Part shown: in pieces, positions 45,403 to 57,394 of the stretch
Layout: each line of letters starts with the position of its first letter
Numbering within the stretch: position 1 is the stretch's first letter
Assembly: GCA_019022495.1 (NCBI GenBank)
Contig: JAFEKR010000016.1
Location: 1,116,001 to 1,180,000 of the forward strand
Direction: 5' to 3'
DNA: 64,000 bases
Origin: Epichloe hybrida
Taxonomy: Eukaryota; Ascomycota; Sordariomycetes; Hypocreales; Clavicipitaceae
The notes under the pieces: model-generated
Seen by the model: the letters and a program-made list of their open reading frames with translations, nothing else
Told to the model about the DNA's origin: nothing
Database searches by the model: none
Program-made: the position numbers and the translations under genes

Positions 45403-48400
45403 ATGATTCCTCGATCCCGCCTGTCCGGGCGACTTATACTCGAACGGTCCGCCACGCATGTGTCTCGAACGCACGCTTCCTCGACATCGAGAAGATGGGC
45501 TCTGTCTTCGACTTGTTTTAGTCGACATGTTTATAAATCCAATTTCCCTCACATCCGGCCAGGGTTGATCGGCGCGGCTTTCTCCACGTCGGTGCGACTA
45601 GGTAAGAAGGATGACAAGAACAACGGCGACTTTTTCGACTCCTCGCCCGAGACTATGACGGAGCCTTTATCGGAAGAAGAGGTCAAGGCAAACTTGCAAA
45701 ACGGGAAGAAGGAATCGGAGACGGAAGCAACAGAGAACAAGACCGAGGCCCCCTCAACAAAAGGTGATACTAGCAGCAAATCCCAGGATGGTAAAGTCGG
45801 TGGCACGGCAGGTGGTTCAGCAGCTGGCGGCTCAGGATCTGGAGGGGACGCCTCTGGCGGCGATGGAGGTGGCAAAAAGGGAAAGAAGTCGGCCGAGAAG
45901 GCATTGCAGAAGCCGGTAGTCCCAGACGTGTACCCTCAAGTTCTCGCCATTCCTATTGCTCGAAGACCACTGTTTCCCGGATTCTACAAGGCCATCACGA
46001 TCAAAGACCCGAATGTCGCAACCGCCATCACGGAATCGATCAAGAGGGGGCAGCCATATGTTGGCGCGTTTTTGTTCAAGAACGAGAATGAGGACGAGGA
46101 TATCATCCGCAACGTGGAAGACGTCCACGATGTTGGTGTTTTTGCCCAGATCACGAGCGCATTCCCAATCCATGGACAGGAAGGGGCATTGACGGCCATC
46201 CTGTATCCACACCGCCGAATCAAGCTCTCCAGCCTGGTTTCCCCAGGCAAGGCTGAGGTAGAGAAGACCGACTCAAAGCCAGACCCCGAGATACCAGAAG
46301 TCATACCGCAACAAACAACGACAGCAGCAGCAACAACAACAACAACATCAGAAGGAGAGCCTCCGCTAGAAAAGAAAGGCGACGTTGTGGCCAGTTTCGA
46401 AGAAGGTGCTATGGAGAAGAAACCGGATCAAGTCGCGGAGAAATATGAGCCTACATCATGGTTGAAGAAATGGCCTGTCAGCCTCGTCAATGTCGACAAC
46501 CTCGCTGACGAACCTTACGACCCCAAGAGCCCCGTCATCCGAGCAGTCACGAACGAAATTGTCAATGTTTTCAAAGAGGTGGCAACTATGAACAACCTGT
46601 TTCGGGATCAAATTTCGACATTCTCCATGAGCCAGTCTACGGGAAATGTCACCTCGGAGCCTGGAAAACTGGCCGATTTCGCCGCCGCAGTTTCTTCTGG
46701 AGAGCAGAATGAATTGCAAGAAGTCTTGTCGTGTATGAACGTTGAGGAGCGGATGCAAAAAGCCCTCATTGTTCTCAAGAAGGAACTCATGAACGCTCAA
46801 CTTCAGTCCAAGATCACCAAGGATGTGGAGAGCAAGATTAGCAAAAGGCAGCGAGAGTATTGGCTTATGGAACAGATGAAGGGTATTCGCCGTGAACTCG
46901 GCCTGGAGTCCGACGGCAAGGACAAGCTCGTGGAAAAGTTCAAAGAAAAGGCCAACAAGTTAGCCATGCCTGAGCCTGTGCGAAAGGTCTTTGACGAAGA
47001 GCTTAACAAGCTCGCCCATCTGGAAGCCGCAGCATCAGAGTTCAACGTCACCCGCAACTATCTCGACTGGCTGACCCAGATTCCATGGGGCCGCAGAAGC
47101 GCGGAAAATTTCGGCATTCCCAACGCCATGAAGGTTTTGGACGAGGATCACTACGGCCTGAAGGACGTCAAAGATCGCATTTTGGAGTTTATTGCCGTCG
47201 GGAAGCTCCGAGGTACGGTGGAAGGCAAGATCTTGTGCTTTGTTGGTCCTCCAGGTGTGGGAAAGACCAGTATAGGCAAGTCTATTGCTCGAGCTCTCAA
47301 CAGAGAGTACTACCGATTCAGCGTCGGCGGTCTGACGGACGTGGCTGAGATAAAGGGTCATCGACGTACCTATGTCGGTGCCCTACCCGGCCGTATCATT
47401 CAGGCCCTGAAGAAATGCCAAACTGAGAACCCCCTCGTACTGATAGACGAAGTCGACAAGATTGGACGCGGATACCAAGGGGACCCTTCTTCGGCACTCC
47501 TGGAATTGCTCGACCCCGAACAGAACAGCTCATTCTTGGATCATTACATGGACGTGCCTGTTGATCTGTCCAAGGTTCTCTTTGTCTGCACTGCCAACAT
47601 GACGGATACCATCCCGCGACCACTTCTGGACCGTATGGAATTGATCACTCTGTCAGGATATGTTGCAGACGAGAAAAGGGCCATTGCAAACCGATATTTG
47701 GCACCAGCAGCTAAAGACGCGGCTGGTTTGAAGGACGCCAAGGTGAACCTCAACGACGAAGCGATCGAGGAACTCATCAAGTCTTACTGCCGCGAGTCTG
47801 GAGTGCGGAACTTGAAGAAGCAGATTGAAAAGGTCTATCGTAAATCTGCATTGAAGATTGTACAGGATCTAGGAGAAGATGTGTTGCCAGAGGAGGAGGC
47901 TCTTACTGATGAGGGCAAAGCCGCCTTGGAGGAAAGTCAGAAGAAGAAGGCCGAAGCCGAAGCCGCTTCCGATGAAGACACCCAGTTAGATGAGGGACGA
48001 GCTGCCACGGAAGCAACCGAGGCGGAGACGGCTGAGAAGCCCCGCAAGGCCCTCCGCGTGCCCGATTCGGTTGATGTCGAGATTGGCAAAGACAACCTCG
48101 TAGATTACATTGGACCGCCAATCTTCACGTCGGATCGTCTCTATGATGTGAGCCCCCCTGGTGTCTCGATGGGCTTGGCATGGACGCAAATGGGCGGCGC
48201 AGCCATGTATATCGAGTCAATCTTGCAGGCTCCTCTGCGCGCCAGCTCGAGACCCGGCTTAGAGATCACCGGCAATCTCAAATCCGTCATGAAGGAGTCT
48301 ACGACAATTGCCTACTCCTTCGCCAAAGCGTTCATGGTCAAGGAATTCCCCGATAACAACTTCTTCGACAAGGGTAAGATGCATCTCCACGTCCCTGACG

Positions 48401-48876
48401 GTGCGGTCTCCAAGGACGGACCTTCTGCCGGCGTCACCATGACCACGTCCCTATTATCTCTAGCTCTAGACGCCCCTGTGAATCCAACGGTCGCCATGAC
48501 TGGCGAAATCACTCTGACGGGCAAAGTACTGCGCATTGGCGGTTTACGTGAAAAGACGGTCGCTGCTCGACGGGCAGGCTGCAAGACTGTCATTTTCCCC
48601 AAGGACAACATGTCGGACTGGCTAGAACTGCCCGAGGTAAGTTGACCATGGCTCAAAATTATCATCTTCAAGCACCTCCTTCCACTAGGATGAGAACACA
48701 GACTAACACGGAACCCACACCAGAACATCAAAGAAGGCATCGACGGCCACGCCGTAGGGTGGTACAACGAAATCTTTGATCTCATCTTCAAAGACATTGA
48801 CCGCGAGCAAGCCAACAAGAGCAGGGTGCTCGACAAGAAGAAGAAGGAAGAGGATCGTGACGACGACGACGAGTAG
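45403..48876 (+). CDS. PIM1: Mitochondrial Lon protease (PIM1)
   Basis: ATP-dependent serine protease of the mitochondrial matrix that removes oxidised and misfolded proteins and helps maintain mtDNA. Exons 45403-48636 and 48724-48876 give 1,128 residues. The Arg/Ser-rich N-terminus without acids is a mitochondrial presequence. After a Gly/Glu-rich linker comes the LON N domain (LAIPIARRPLFPGFYKAI), a helical region, then the AAA+ core with Walker A GPPGVGKTS (Lys621) and Walker B LVLIDEVDK (Asp682-Glu683). The protease domain has KDGPSAGVTM with Ser1008 and GGLREKTVAARRAG with Lys1051; the 43-residue spacing equals that of the E. coli Ser-Lys dyad. The second exon supplies NIKEGIDGHAVGWYNEIFD and an acidic tail; without it the frame stops three codons into the intron. 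A Thr-rich insert lies in the N domain. Confidence 0.96.
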
Positions 48877-50165
48877 AAAAAGACGACGCCTTCCCAAAGA
48901 AAACAAAAAGCCAGAAATTTACATACGAAGACATGTTCAGACTCTTTCTCGTGGTTTGGGCTTTTAAATCTGCATGATGAACGGCAATCATGTACGTGTC
49001 TCTAATTCTTCCTAGCGCGGGGAAAGAACAGGGCAGCATACGCCGGGGCGTTATGAGTTGAAGATTATTCAATCCCCTGTTCTTGCAAGCAAGCAGGAAA
49101 AAAAGACCCGGGAATACCTACATTTCTTTTTCGTCTTCACATGACACCCATGCTTCGGGAACAAATGAGAATATTTTTCCGGGCCCAGGACGCAACTCAA
49201 TCCTACTCTCTGTACATTTTTTGGGGGGGGAAACACGGGTAGATTTTTCTTGTATCTGTTTGTTGATGTAGGATAGAGGGGTAATGGTGAGGCCGGGCGA
49301 TGACATGGCCCTACAAATGCATCAATATGGAAGCAATTCACAGGCTCTGGAAATGCGTGTTTGTCAAGCTGTTGCTGTGACGAAGGTGCTGTGACACAGG
49401 TGCTGTGACAAGGGGCGTTGAAACATACAGCATGTTTGCTAATCACTGCACGGTCTGAGTCGAAAACCATGCTTCTCGACATGTATCACCCAGATGGACT
49501 TGTCATGCTCATACATACATGAAGATTACGAGAGGTCAGAACAGGTGGGGCCTCGCTACATGTACGGGCACGAGACGGGACGACGGGACGAGCCTTGATT
49601 GCGTCTTGTGTTTTTGCTTTTTGCCGACTGCGTTTCCCTAACACGTCCCCCACTAAGAAGGAGGGTGAAAAATGTCCACCGCACTTTTGTCATGATCACG
49701 TCGAATGCCGGCCTATCAACGTGGGCATGGATGGGGCGCAGGGAACCCGCGGCTTGGATCGACATGATGGTTGCAATGTTTGGGCCATGATTCAACACAC
49801 GTTGACTTCTCTTGCGATTGGGTTCATGTCGTGATACCCAGCTGATAGATGCCACATGGAACCTTCCCCCCCCCCCAAAGAAAAAGCTTGATTTGATTCG
49901 ATTCGACTCGGTACAGCACGGCAACTGCTCCAGCGACAAGGCACACATGACAAGTCATCATCCTGCCTACTTGTCGCGCCTCCCCGAGCCTGCCTGCATC
50001 TGTGCCTAATCGCGAGAGTACGAGAGGGCAGACGATGGTCCGGTCAGGCATGCGAGTTCGCTGGGCATCATGGCACATATGTACATCCATGTATGTACAT
50101 CGTAGGTAATGTATGTACGGATCCCGTATTGAGCAGGGTCGACGGACATGAAGTGGTGTTGCAAC

Positions 50166-50195
50166 GGGCTTCGGTGGGCTTCGGTGGGCTTCGGT
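50166..50195 (+). repeat. Three-copy decamer tandem repeat
   Basis: GGGCTTCGGT is repeated three times without mismatch. Confidence 0.9.
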
Positions 50196-50808
50196 GTGAC
50201 GCGGTGAGCCCCCTTCCATACATACACATGTAGTCCGTACATGCATATGTATGTACATACAATCAGGGCCGCCCGCTTGAGCTTCCGCGGACAGATCGAA
50301 GACTTGATGACTTTGTATGTACCCCAGACTGCTTGTGGTTAGCAGTTTATGTGTGTATAATGCGTGCGTGTTGTCAACTTGCATGAGCTGGAACGGAACC
50401 TGCTGGACTGGGTGACTGGGTGCCCAACGTGTGGCTGATGACTGCGCAACTATGTAATGTAGATGATGAAAACTTGGTAGTGTGGACAAGTACGGAAATC
50501 GGAAACCGGAAACCGGGCAACGGGCAACGTGCTTGCTGGAGACTGGACCACCTGTTGAACCTGTTGAGGCATACATGTAGGTATGTATGCATGACGAATC
50601 TCACGAATCACCCATCTTACTAAGGATTCCCGACCTGCCTTCCTTCCCTGTTTCCTTTCGCGGCCCGCTTGTTTGGGATGTTGGATGGATAATCGATTGT
50701 ACGGAGTAGATGGACGCCAATTGACAGACAGAGCTGTGTCATCGAATCATCGCTGATGGTCGGCCCATGGACTCCATTTCCGGCCCGTCTCTGCCTGACC
50801 TGTTTCAC

Positions 50809-50953
50809 CAGCACACCCAGCACACCCAGCACACCCAGCACACCCAGCACACCCAGCACACCCAGCACACCCAGCACACCCAGCACACCCAGCACACCCA
50901 GCACACCCAGCACACCCAGCACACCCAGCACACCAAGCACACCAAGCACACCA
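50809..50953 (+). repeat. Nine-base minisatellite CAGCACACC
   Basis: About 16 copies in tandem. Most are perfect; the last two or three vary to CAAGCACAC. The nine-base period leaves all + frames and opposite frames open (reading STP, QHT or LGV repeats), so open frames here are artefacts of the repeat. Confidence 0.97.
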
Positions 50954-51961
50954 GGAACAGCACACCAGGAACAACAGCACACCCACCAGCAAGACGCGCA
51001 CGACGACAGACCTACACCGCAACCCTGCAGCACTGCTGGCACACAGCTCAACAACGCAGCACACACCAGCAGATGCCCCCGAAAAGGAACATTCCATGCG
51101 GGTGACTCGGTGCTTCTTCATCTGCTTCTTCTTCTTCCCCTGCTCGAAGCTGTTCAATCAAGGCTCGTCAAACGCAGCCGCACCGAGCATCCAAGTGCCT
51201 CGGACCAGAAAATCCCTCGAGTCCAGCCCGCCCACCTGCACGCACTCGAACCGCATCCCATCCCACGATGATCCTCGTCATTTCTCGGGCTGCCATCGAC
51301 CATCTCTGGTTCTGATCTGACTCTTATGGAGTTTACCCATCGCAGTCCGACGAGGAGAGCAGCCCGACCTCGATTCTGCCGGTGTCCATATTTGTCGACA
51401 AACCCACTGCCACTAGCGAAAAACAAAAAATTAGACCATTTTTTTAAAAAAAAAAAAAAAAAAAATAGACGACGATCGATTTGACGAGTGGACTACGTAC
51501 AACCCGACCGGCCCGGCCTTTTTTTTTTTTGCGGTCCTATGCGGGCTGGCCGCCATTTGCTTTGCCCCCTCCCCTTTCGTCTCGCTCGCTTCATATCGTT
51601 GTGCTTTTTTTCTCACAATCTCGACTTTTAGGACTGTATTACCATCATGATTTTTGTTTGTTTGCTTCCAAAGTTTTTATGAGCTGCGCGCGGCTGCCTG
51701 CATGCTCGTCTGTCCGTCCTCGTCACATTTAGTTCATGGGCCAGGTACAGACCCACTTCCAGCCACATCGACTTACATACATCTCGATCTAGCTTGAGCT
51801 GGGCTGATCAGGCAAGGCCGATTTCCAAGCTGGGCAATTCAGGTTCATCCTGTGTTGTGTGCGGTTTCGGCCGTTTGCTTGATGTCCTTTCGACGAATAC
51901 GGACCAAGGGCGACTGATACACATTGGCTGTCGTAACACGCTCACCGGCTCGTTGCCTAAC

Positions 51962-54944
51962 ATGGCTGACCTGGGCGGCGACTTTGGAGCCGAGCCCCGG
52001 CTGGCAACTGGCAGCTGGCATCTCACCCTCAAGAACCTCGCTCATGCAACAACTGGTGGTACCAACCAGTTGAAACCAAAGCCCGATCCAACGATCGAGG
52101 AAAGATCTGGCGATGACACGACGCCAACGGCCCCAGACTCATCGGCCCAAAACCCGCCACGGAGAGTTGTCACGGGCCTGCCTCGATCTCAGACTTTTGA
52201 AAGAAAGCTTTCCGAGCAGAGGATGCATTTAGAACCTGTTTCAACAACCACAGAGGAGCGAAGAGCCGCCTCTGTGGGCAAAAGATCTGTTGAAATGGGC
52301 AACGAGCTCGGTACGACGTTTCCAGATCCTTCATCAGGCGCTGCCTGTGGCCATCTTAGCCCGTCATTCGATGACCATGGCTCCAATTCCAGTCATCACT
52401 TACTCAGTGAGCGTGGGAATTATCACCTATCGAATCGCAGTATGAGGCCCGCATCATTTGATTCGACAAGTCAATACGAAGATAGCCCACAGACAGACGC
52501 ATATTCAGTGCCGGATACTGTGTCCGTGACACCGTCACAGCATGATGCCATGATATCCGATGAACTGGAAAGAAGATGGATTCTCAACCTCAGCATGCAC
52601 TTTCGAGACCGATCAAAAAGGGAGAAGTTCTTTGTCACGTACCGTAAAGAAGACCACGTATGGAGACGTGTGACGATATCCCTCGACTATCGAGATGCAC
52701 CGCCAAATTCTCTGGAAATGGACCTGCTACACACCCGATATCAAAGGGACAAGAGTGCCAAGATTTACGAGGCAATTCGAGAGAGCCTTCCTGAAATCGC
52801 ATTCTATGACACCGTGACAAATTTGAAACTTCAAACAACTGCTGGCCGACTACACGTACATGTCGTTGAAGATGGTAATGTAAGTGTGCCATGCATGATC
52901 AAAGCCCACTCGCAAATCAGTTTGGGTGAGAAAAAGTCATCTCAAGTCTCCCTATACTAATGACCTTGTAGGAGATCATCAACTACCCCTTGGTCAGTCA
53001 GATTCGACATTTGGGTTGCAAACGTATTCGCGAAAGAGAGATTGTTTTTGACTCTCACATGTCTGGATTTGTGTACAAGGTCCATGTTCACGGGCAGACT
53101 CTCATCAAGAAGGAAATCCCCAGCCCTGATACGATTGAGGAATTCTCATATGAAGTCAATGCCCTTAGTAGTCTTCGCTACTCAAGGCATGTTGTGCAGC
53201 TGTACGGAGTTGTCGTCGATGACCACGATGAACATGTCAAAGGCCTTCTTATAAGCTATGCGGAGCAAGGGGCATTAATCGATATCATATACGACAATTG
53301 CAAAGAACAGAACCTTGGAATAGCATGGAACAAACGCCAGCGCTGGGCAAGACAGATTGTACAGGGACTAGCAGATATTCATGAATCTGGCTTTGTTCAA
53401 GGCGACTTCACGCTATCAAACATTGTCGTCAACGCCGCTGGGGATGCAAAGATTATCGACATCAACAGGAGAGGTTGTCCGGTAGGATGGGAGCCACCAG
53501 AATCAACCGCGCTTATCGAAGCAAATTTCCGAATCAACATGTATATCGGTGTAAAGTCTGACCTTTATCAACTCGGTATGGTGCTATGGGGACTGGCCAT
53601 GCTGGAAGACGAGCCGGAAACTCACGGCCGACCTTTGATGTTGGGACCAGAAATTAACATTCCAGATTGGTATCGCCACATGACAGAGATATGTCTCAGC
53701 ACAGATCCAAGAATGAGGCTACAAGCATCCTCACTCCTACACATGTTTTCGCCCGATTCTGAAGGACACACGGGGCCACCTTTGCACGTTGATGATGCTC
53801 ACTCTTTATATGGAGAAAGCGCTTGCGAACCAAGTACGAGGCAACCCTACATCATTAGAGCCGTGGAGACATCTGGTGTGTGGCCGTATTTGAGTAAAAC
53901 CTATGTCGACCCAAGCCCAGATAGATACGAGCCCTACTATCCGATGCGCGGACGTTCGCCTCCCAGTCCACTTCCAAGTCATCCCGACGGCCACGAAGTA
54001 CTTCCTGGGCAGCAAACAAAAGCGTCCGTCCGTCTTATAGCGACATTGCAGACGATGATGCCGACATACCGAACGAGAACATTGTTGGGACGGCGTTACG
54101 ACCGGAAACGCCACTGTCCTTGGGTAAAGACGATGTAGACTCTGCAGCATATATTCCTGCGGACGTGGATCTGGAAGATATCAGCCCAAGACGAGCGGCA
54201 ACGCCGTCGATAGAAAGGAAGAGGTCCTTGGGAGACGGTTTACGGATCCTTTCTACACCCAAGCTGTCCAGACATGACACGGCTATTATAGCTCCGAAAC
54301 ATGATGGCGGACAAAATACAGCACCTTCTAGGGATGATCGACTTGGCACGGCCGACCCGGTGGCAACAGGTGTCGTCTCCCCCGATGCCATCGAGCAACA
54401 ACAGCCTTTGGATGCACAAGATCCAAAGACTGTAGAGAGTGAATTAGATGGCGGCGTATCTCTCCAGTCAGAAATTGACTTGAGCGGCCTGGGTATAACG
54501 CAACTGAGCGCACAGTGTACCGCCCCCTACCTACAGCGAGCAGATGAGATCAAAGGAAACCCGAGTAAGAAGTTTATGATGGCGACACAAGGCATAGGAA
54601 CAGAACAGACGAGAGGGAACGAATCCAGAGCCTATAGCGCATGCATCGAGAAGATATCTTCGGCCCAAGTCGAGAAGTCTACAGCCGATTCAAACAATCA
54701 TCTGAAAATGGATAGCCAGCCTAGAGAGTATCTCAGGGCAAGGGAGAGATTCGAGGCTACATGGCGCGGCCAGCTTTCTCGTCAAAGATCTCTCCCTGTG
54801 TCCCTTGCAGGTATTGGCGCCGGCCTGCAGTCTGATGATGATGCAAAAACGAAAGGAGGGAAGAAAATGGATGATGAATTCAAAGCATTAGCACGACCTG
54901 CCACCCTGCAAGCACCAATGGTTACGACAGAATCACAAAGATAA
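51962..54944 (+). CDS. Divergent protein kinase with fungal N-terminal domain; frame change near the 3' end
   Basis: Kinase-like protein of a filamentous-fungal type. Exon 51962-52879 (306 residues) encodes a Ser-rich N-terminus and a domain around RRWILNLSMHFRDRSKREKF; exon 2 starts at 52972 and encodes the kinase domain. Visible: beta-3 lysine (LIKKEI, about 352), catalytic loop VQGDFTLSNI with Asp about 451 and Asn about 456 but Gln-Gly in place of His-Arg, DIN instead of DFG (Asp about 469), and PPES for APE. The kinase frame stops at 54138, yet a different frame is open from about 53933 to 54944 with Ser/Asp-rich coding-like sequence (SYSDIADDDADIPNENIVGT onward in pieces). Joining them needs either an intron, for example GTAAAA at 53894 to CAG at 54012 (119 bases; total 923 residues), or a one-base frame change near 53990. 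Which is true cannot be settled from sequence alone. The 51962 ATG is the first in frame. Confidence 0.75.
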
Positions 54945-55003
54945 GGATAAGGATAAGCGCAACAGTATTGCCTCCAACCCCCCACGTATTGATTGATGTA
55001 CGA

Positions 55004-55005
<2 letters not shown>

Positions 55006-55036
<31 letters not shown>
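55006..55036 (+). repeat. Homopolymer T31
   Basis: 31 consecutive T residues, 62 bases after the kinase-gene stop codon; the longest homopolymer in the window. Confidence 0.95.
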
Positions 55037-55040
<4 letters not shown>

Positions 55041-57015
55041 CTTTCATGTGGTTTAGCGTTTTGTTTTGTACATTTTTAGATAATATTCGGGCGAATGGTG
55101 TTATGTGAAGTAGGGCGCGAGCATGCATGGCATGAGGGATGACATGAGATGGCACGAGATGACACGTAAAATTCTTATGGCGATTTGAAGGGTACACTTC
55201 GGCTTTGTTTTAGATGCGAGGAAAATCTAGGACGTAAGGAGTTCCTGCAGGAGAAGGTTTGCTTTGGCCTGGTCAGTGTGCAGCATCATCAATTTACTCT
55301 TGTTGACAAACGCGTGCTCGTAATGTCATGTGTGACGTCGGTGTGACATCGCGATGACTGACTGTGTGCGAACAGCATATAATAACACCACACAGGCTTG
55401 AGAGGCTTGGCAATTGACAAGAGAACAAGAAACGTAATCAGTCTTCATCATCTGGTCGATGACGAAGAGAGGCAACGATAGGCAGGTGTGTTGTTCAACG
55501 GCGATTCTACCAATCAACGTCCGTAGGCGCTTCAAGAACCGCATGTGAACATGTATTGATCAACGAGTCGTGGCAAGATACAGAGCCGTGGTAACTTCAT
55601 ATGTAAACCTGTCGTTCTGTTCATCGACGTGAAGGGCAGATTATCAGCAGATAGTCGGTGATGATGACATCAATCTTGCAAGAGCACATGAGTGATCTTC
55701 GTTGCGTGGCCGAGGCAGGGGACTCACACGGACGGACGGGATAGGGCGCTAATAAGCGGGGCCTAGGAAAAACTGATGGGGGGTGGCGTTTTACTTCCCA
55801 AGTTCGACGGCGGGGTGGGGCGCCGTTTCGGGTTGTTGAGCTGTGTGGCGGTGGGGACGATGAGACAGAGCTTGGATTTGACGGGTCGAGGGGTCCGAGG
55901 AATGATGGCCTACTACATGTATGTATGTATGTACGGACTACATGTATTTATGTACCTGCACTTCGAGGTTGAGCAGTTGGATTCTGAGAAGTGATAGAGG
56001 TTAACCACATGGTGGCGTATCGAGTTGCTTCCACCGAGGTAACACCCGCTGCGTTTGGTGTTGGCGTCTGTCTGGGCGAGACTCGGACAGCACGGTCTTT
56101 GCGTCCCAAAAGGCTCCTCCTCCTCCAACTTGTTGTCCATGTCAGTCGGTTGGTTGGTCGGGCAGTCCTTGAAATTGCCACAAAGCTACGCTCAGGGCCG
56201 TCGATCGCCTTGCACCGAAACTTACGGACGTACATACGGACTCGAACGATCAAAACTTATGTGTGCATGTCCATGCATACGGAGTAGATGTATGTATGTA
56301 TGTTCATTTATGTATGTAGAGGATAGGTGGACCCTGGTCTCCCAACCCAAACCCATTTTATGTACAACCCCAGATGCACACCCCCTCTCGCCTTGGCGAT
56401 CCCTCCAGCCTTGCGACCACGAGTAGGAGCGACGCACCCGTTGGGCGGGTCGACCCACTTGCCAAACACGGATAGAAAAAAAAAGTTGTTGGGGAAAAGG
56501 GTTGGGTCAGGAGTGAGTGCGACTGCCGCCACTATGTACGGAGGTAAACGACGACACGGCGGGGCGGGCGATTGACGACTCATTGCTTACACTGCCTATG
56601 TACACTGCCTACACTAATATCATTCCGTCATGCGAATATGTGAATATGGCGACGTGATGTCGCGATTTCTGTTGGATGAGACACGGCGCCTACATTCGCA
56701 AGTACAACTATCTGCTGCCCACCTCTCGCAGGTGACTAGGCCGTTATTATGGACACGTTTCATGCGAGACATCAAACGCAATCTGTATTTGATCAGTCAC
56801 GCCACCCTGCGAGAGCGAGCTCGCCGGTCCCGAGCCTTCTGATCTACATATGTAGTTGCTGTTGTCAAGAGAAATAATCATTCTGGACCTGGCTGGCCGC
56901 GTTGTTAATATGAAAGTACTGTACGGGTTTTTACGGAGTTACGGATTACATATATAGTATACCTAGTTGTTGCGTGTGCGTTCTGATACCTTTGCTGATG
57001 TGCATGGCCCACACC

Positions 57016-57031
57016 TACTCCGTACGGAGTA
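57016..57031 (+). repeat. Perfect 16-base palindrome TACTCCGTACGGAGTA
   Basis: Two inverted copies of the TACTCCGT motif meet exactly, followed directly by CATGTACAT. It lies about 365 bases upstream of the OLE1 ATG. The same half-motif recurs in other intergenic regions of the window. Confidence 0.9.
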
Positions 57032-57394
57032 CATGTACATAAAACATACATGTACAACAACAACTTGCCCTCCTTTGCCCCAACCTCGGCACGCCATGGT
57101 GCACTTTCTTTCAACACACGCCCACTCTCTCGAGCACGCCCCTCGAGTTGCCTACTTTTTTTTTTTTTTTTCCTTTCGTCCTCAATCCTTTTTAATACTT
57201 CTTTCCCTCCTGCTATCAAGACTTTTAAATACCTCTTGTTTTCCCTCCTTCATCACCTCTCACTGACAATCTTCCTCTTTATTGCTGCTTCACCGTAGTC
57301 TATTGAGATCAAGACACTTGGTCATTAGCTCCGTGTGAGAGTTTCACTCAACAACACAGCTTAGCGAACGAGAAGCTCCAACATCGCCTCGAAC

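Larger units (their letters stand above)
48877..51961. other. 3.1 kb gene-poor region with minisatellite and short repeats
   Basis: No gene is supported. It contains ATGTATGTA-type arrays near 50085-50100 and 50245-50260, a three-copy decamer GGGCTTCGGT (50166-50195), a TGTACGGAGTA motif (50698-50708), the nine-base minisatellite at 50809-50953, an A20 tract (51446-51465) and a T10 tract near 51520-51531. The last few hundred bases are probably the promoter and leader of the kinase gene. Confidence 0.55.
54945..57394. other. 2.4 kb gene-poor region and OLE1 promoter/leader
   Basis: No gene is supported. A T31 tract (55006-55036) follows the kinase stop. ATGTATGT arrays occur near 55917-55935 and 56286-56318. 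A 16-base perfect palindrome built from the TACGGAGTA motif is at 57016-57031. From about 57060 to 57300 the + strand is strongly pyrimidine-rich with a T16 tract, as expected for the leader of the highly expressed desaturase gene. Confidence 0.55.

Noticed and set aside
49824..50576. 250-codon frame on the - strand
   Set aside because: Intergenic, repeat-containing, no recognisable domain and no coding-like composition.
50756..51271. Pro-Ser-Thr repeat frame
   Set aside because: Produced by the nine-base minisatellite, which leaves every frame open.
53871..53925. Alternative 45-base GTGTGT...CAG intron in the kinase gene
   Set aside because: Its length is a multiple of three, so it does not explain the frame change, and it is shorter than the other introns.
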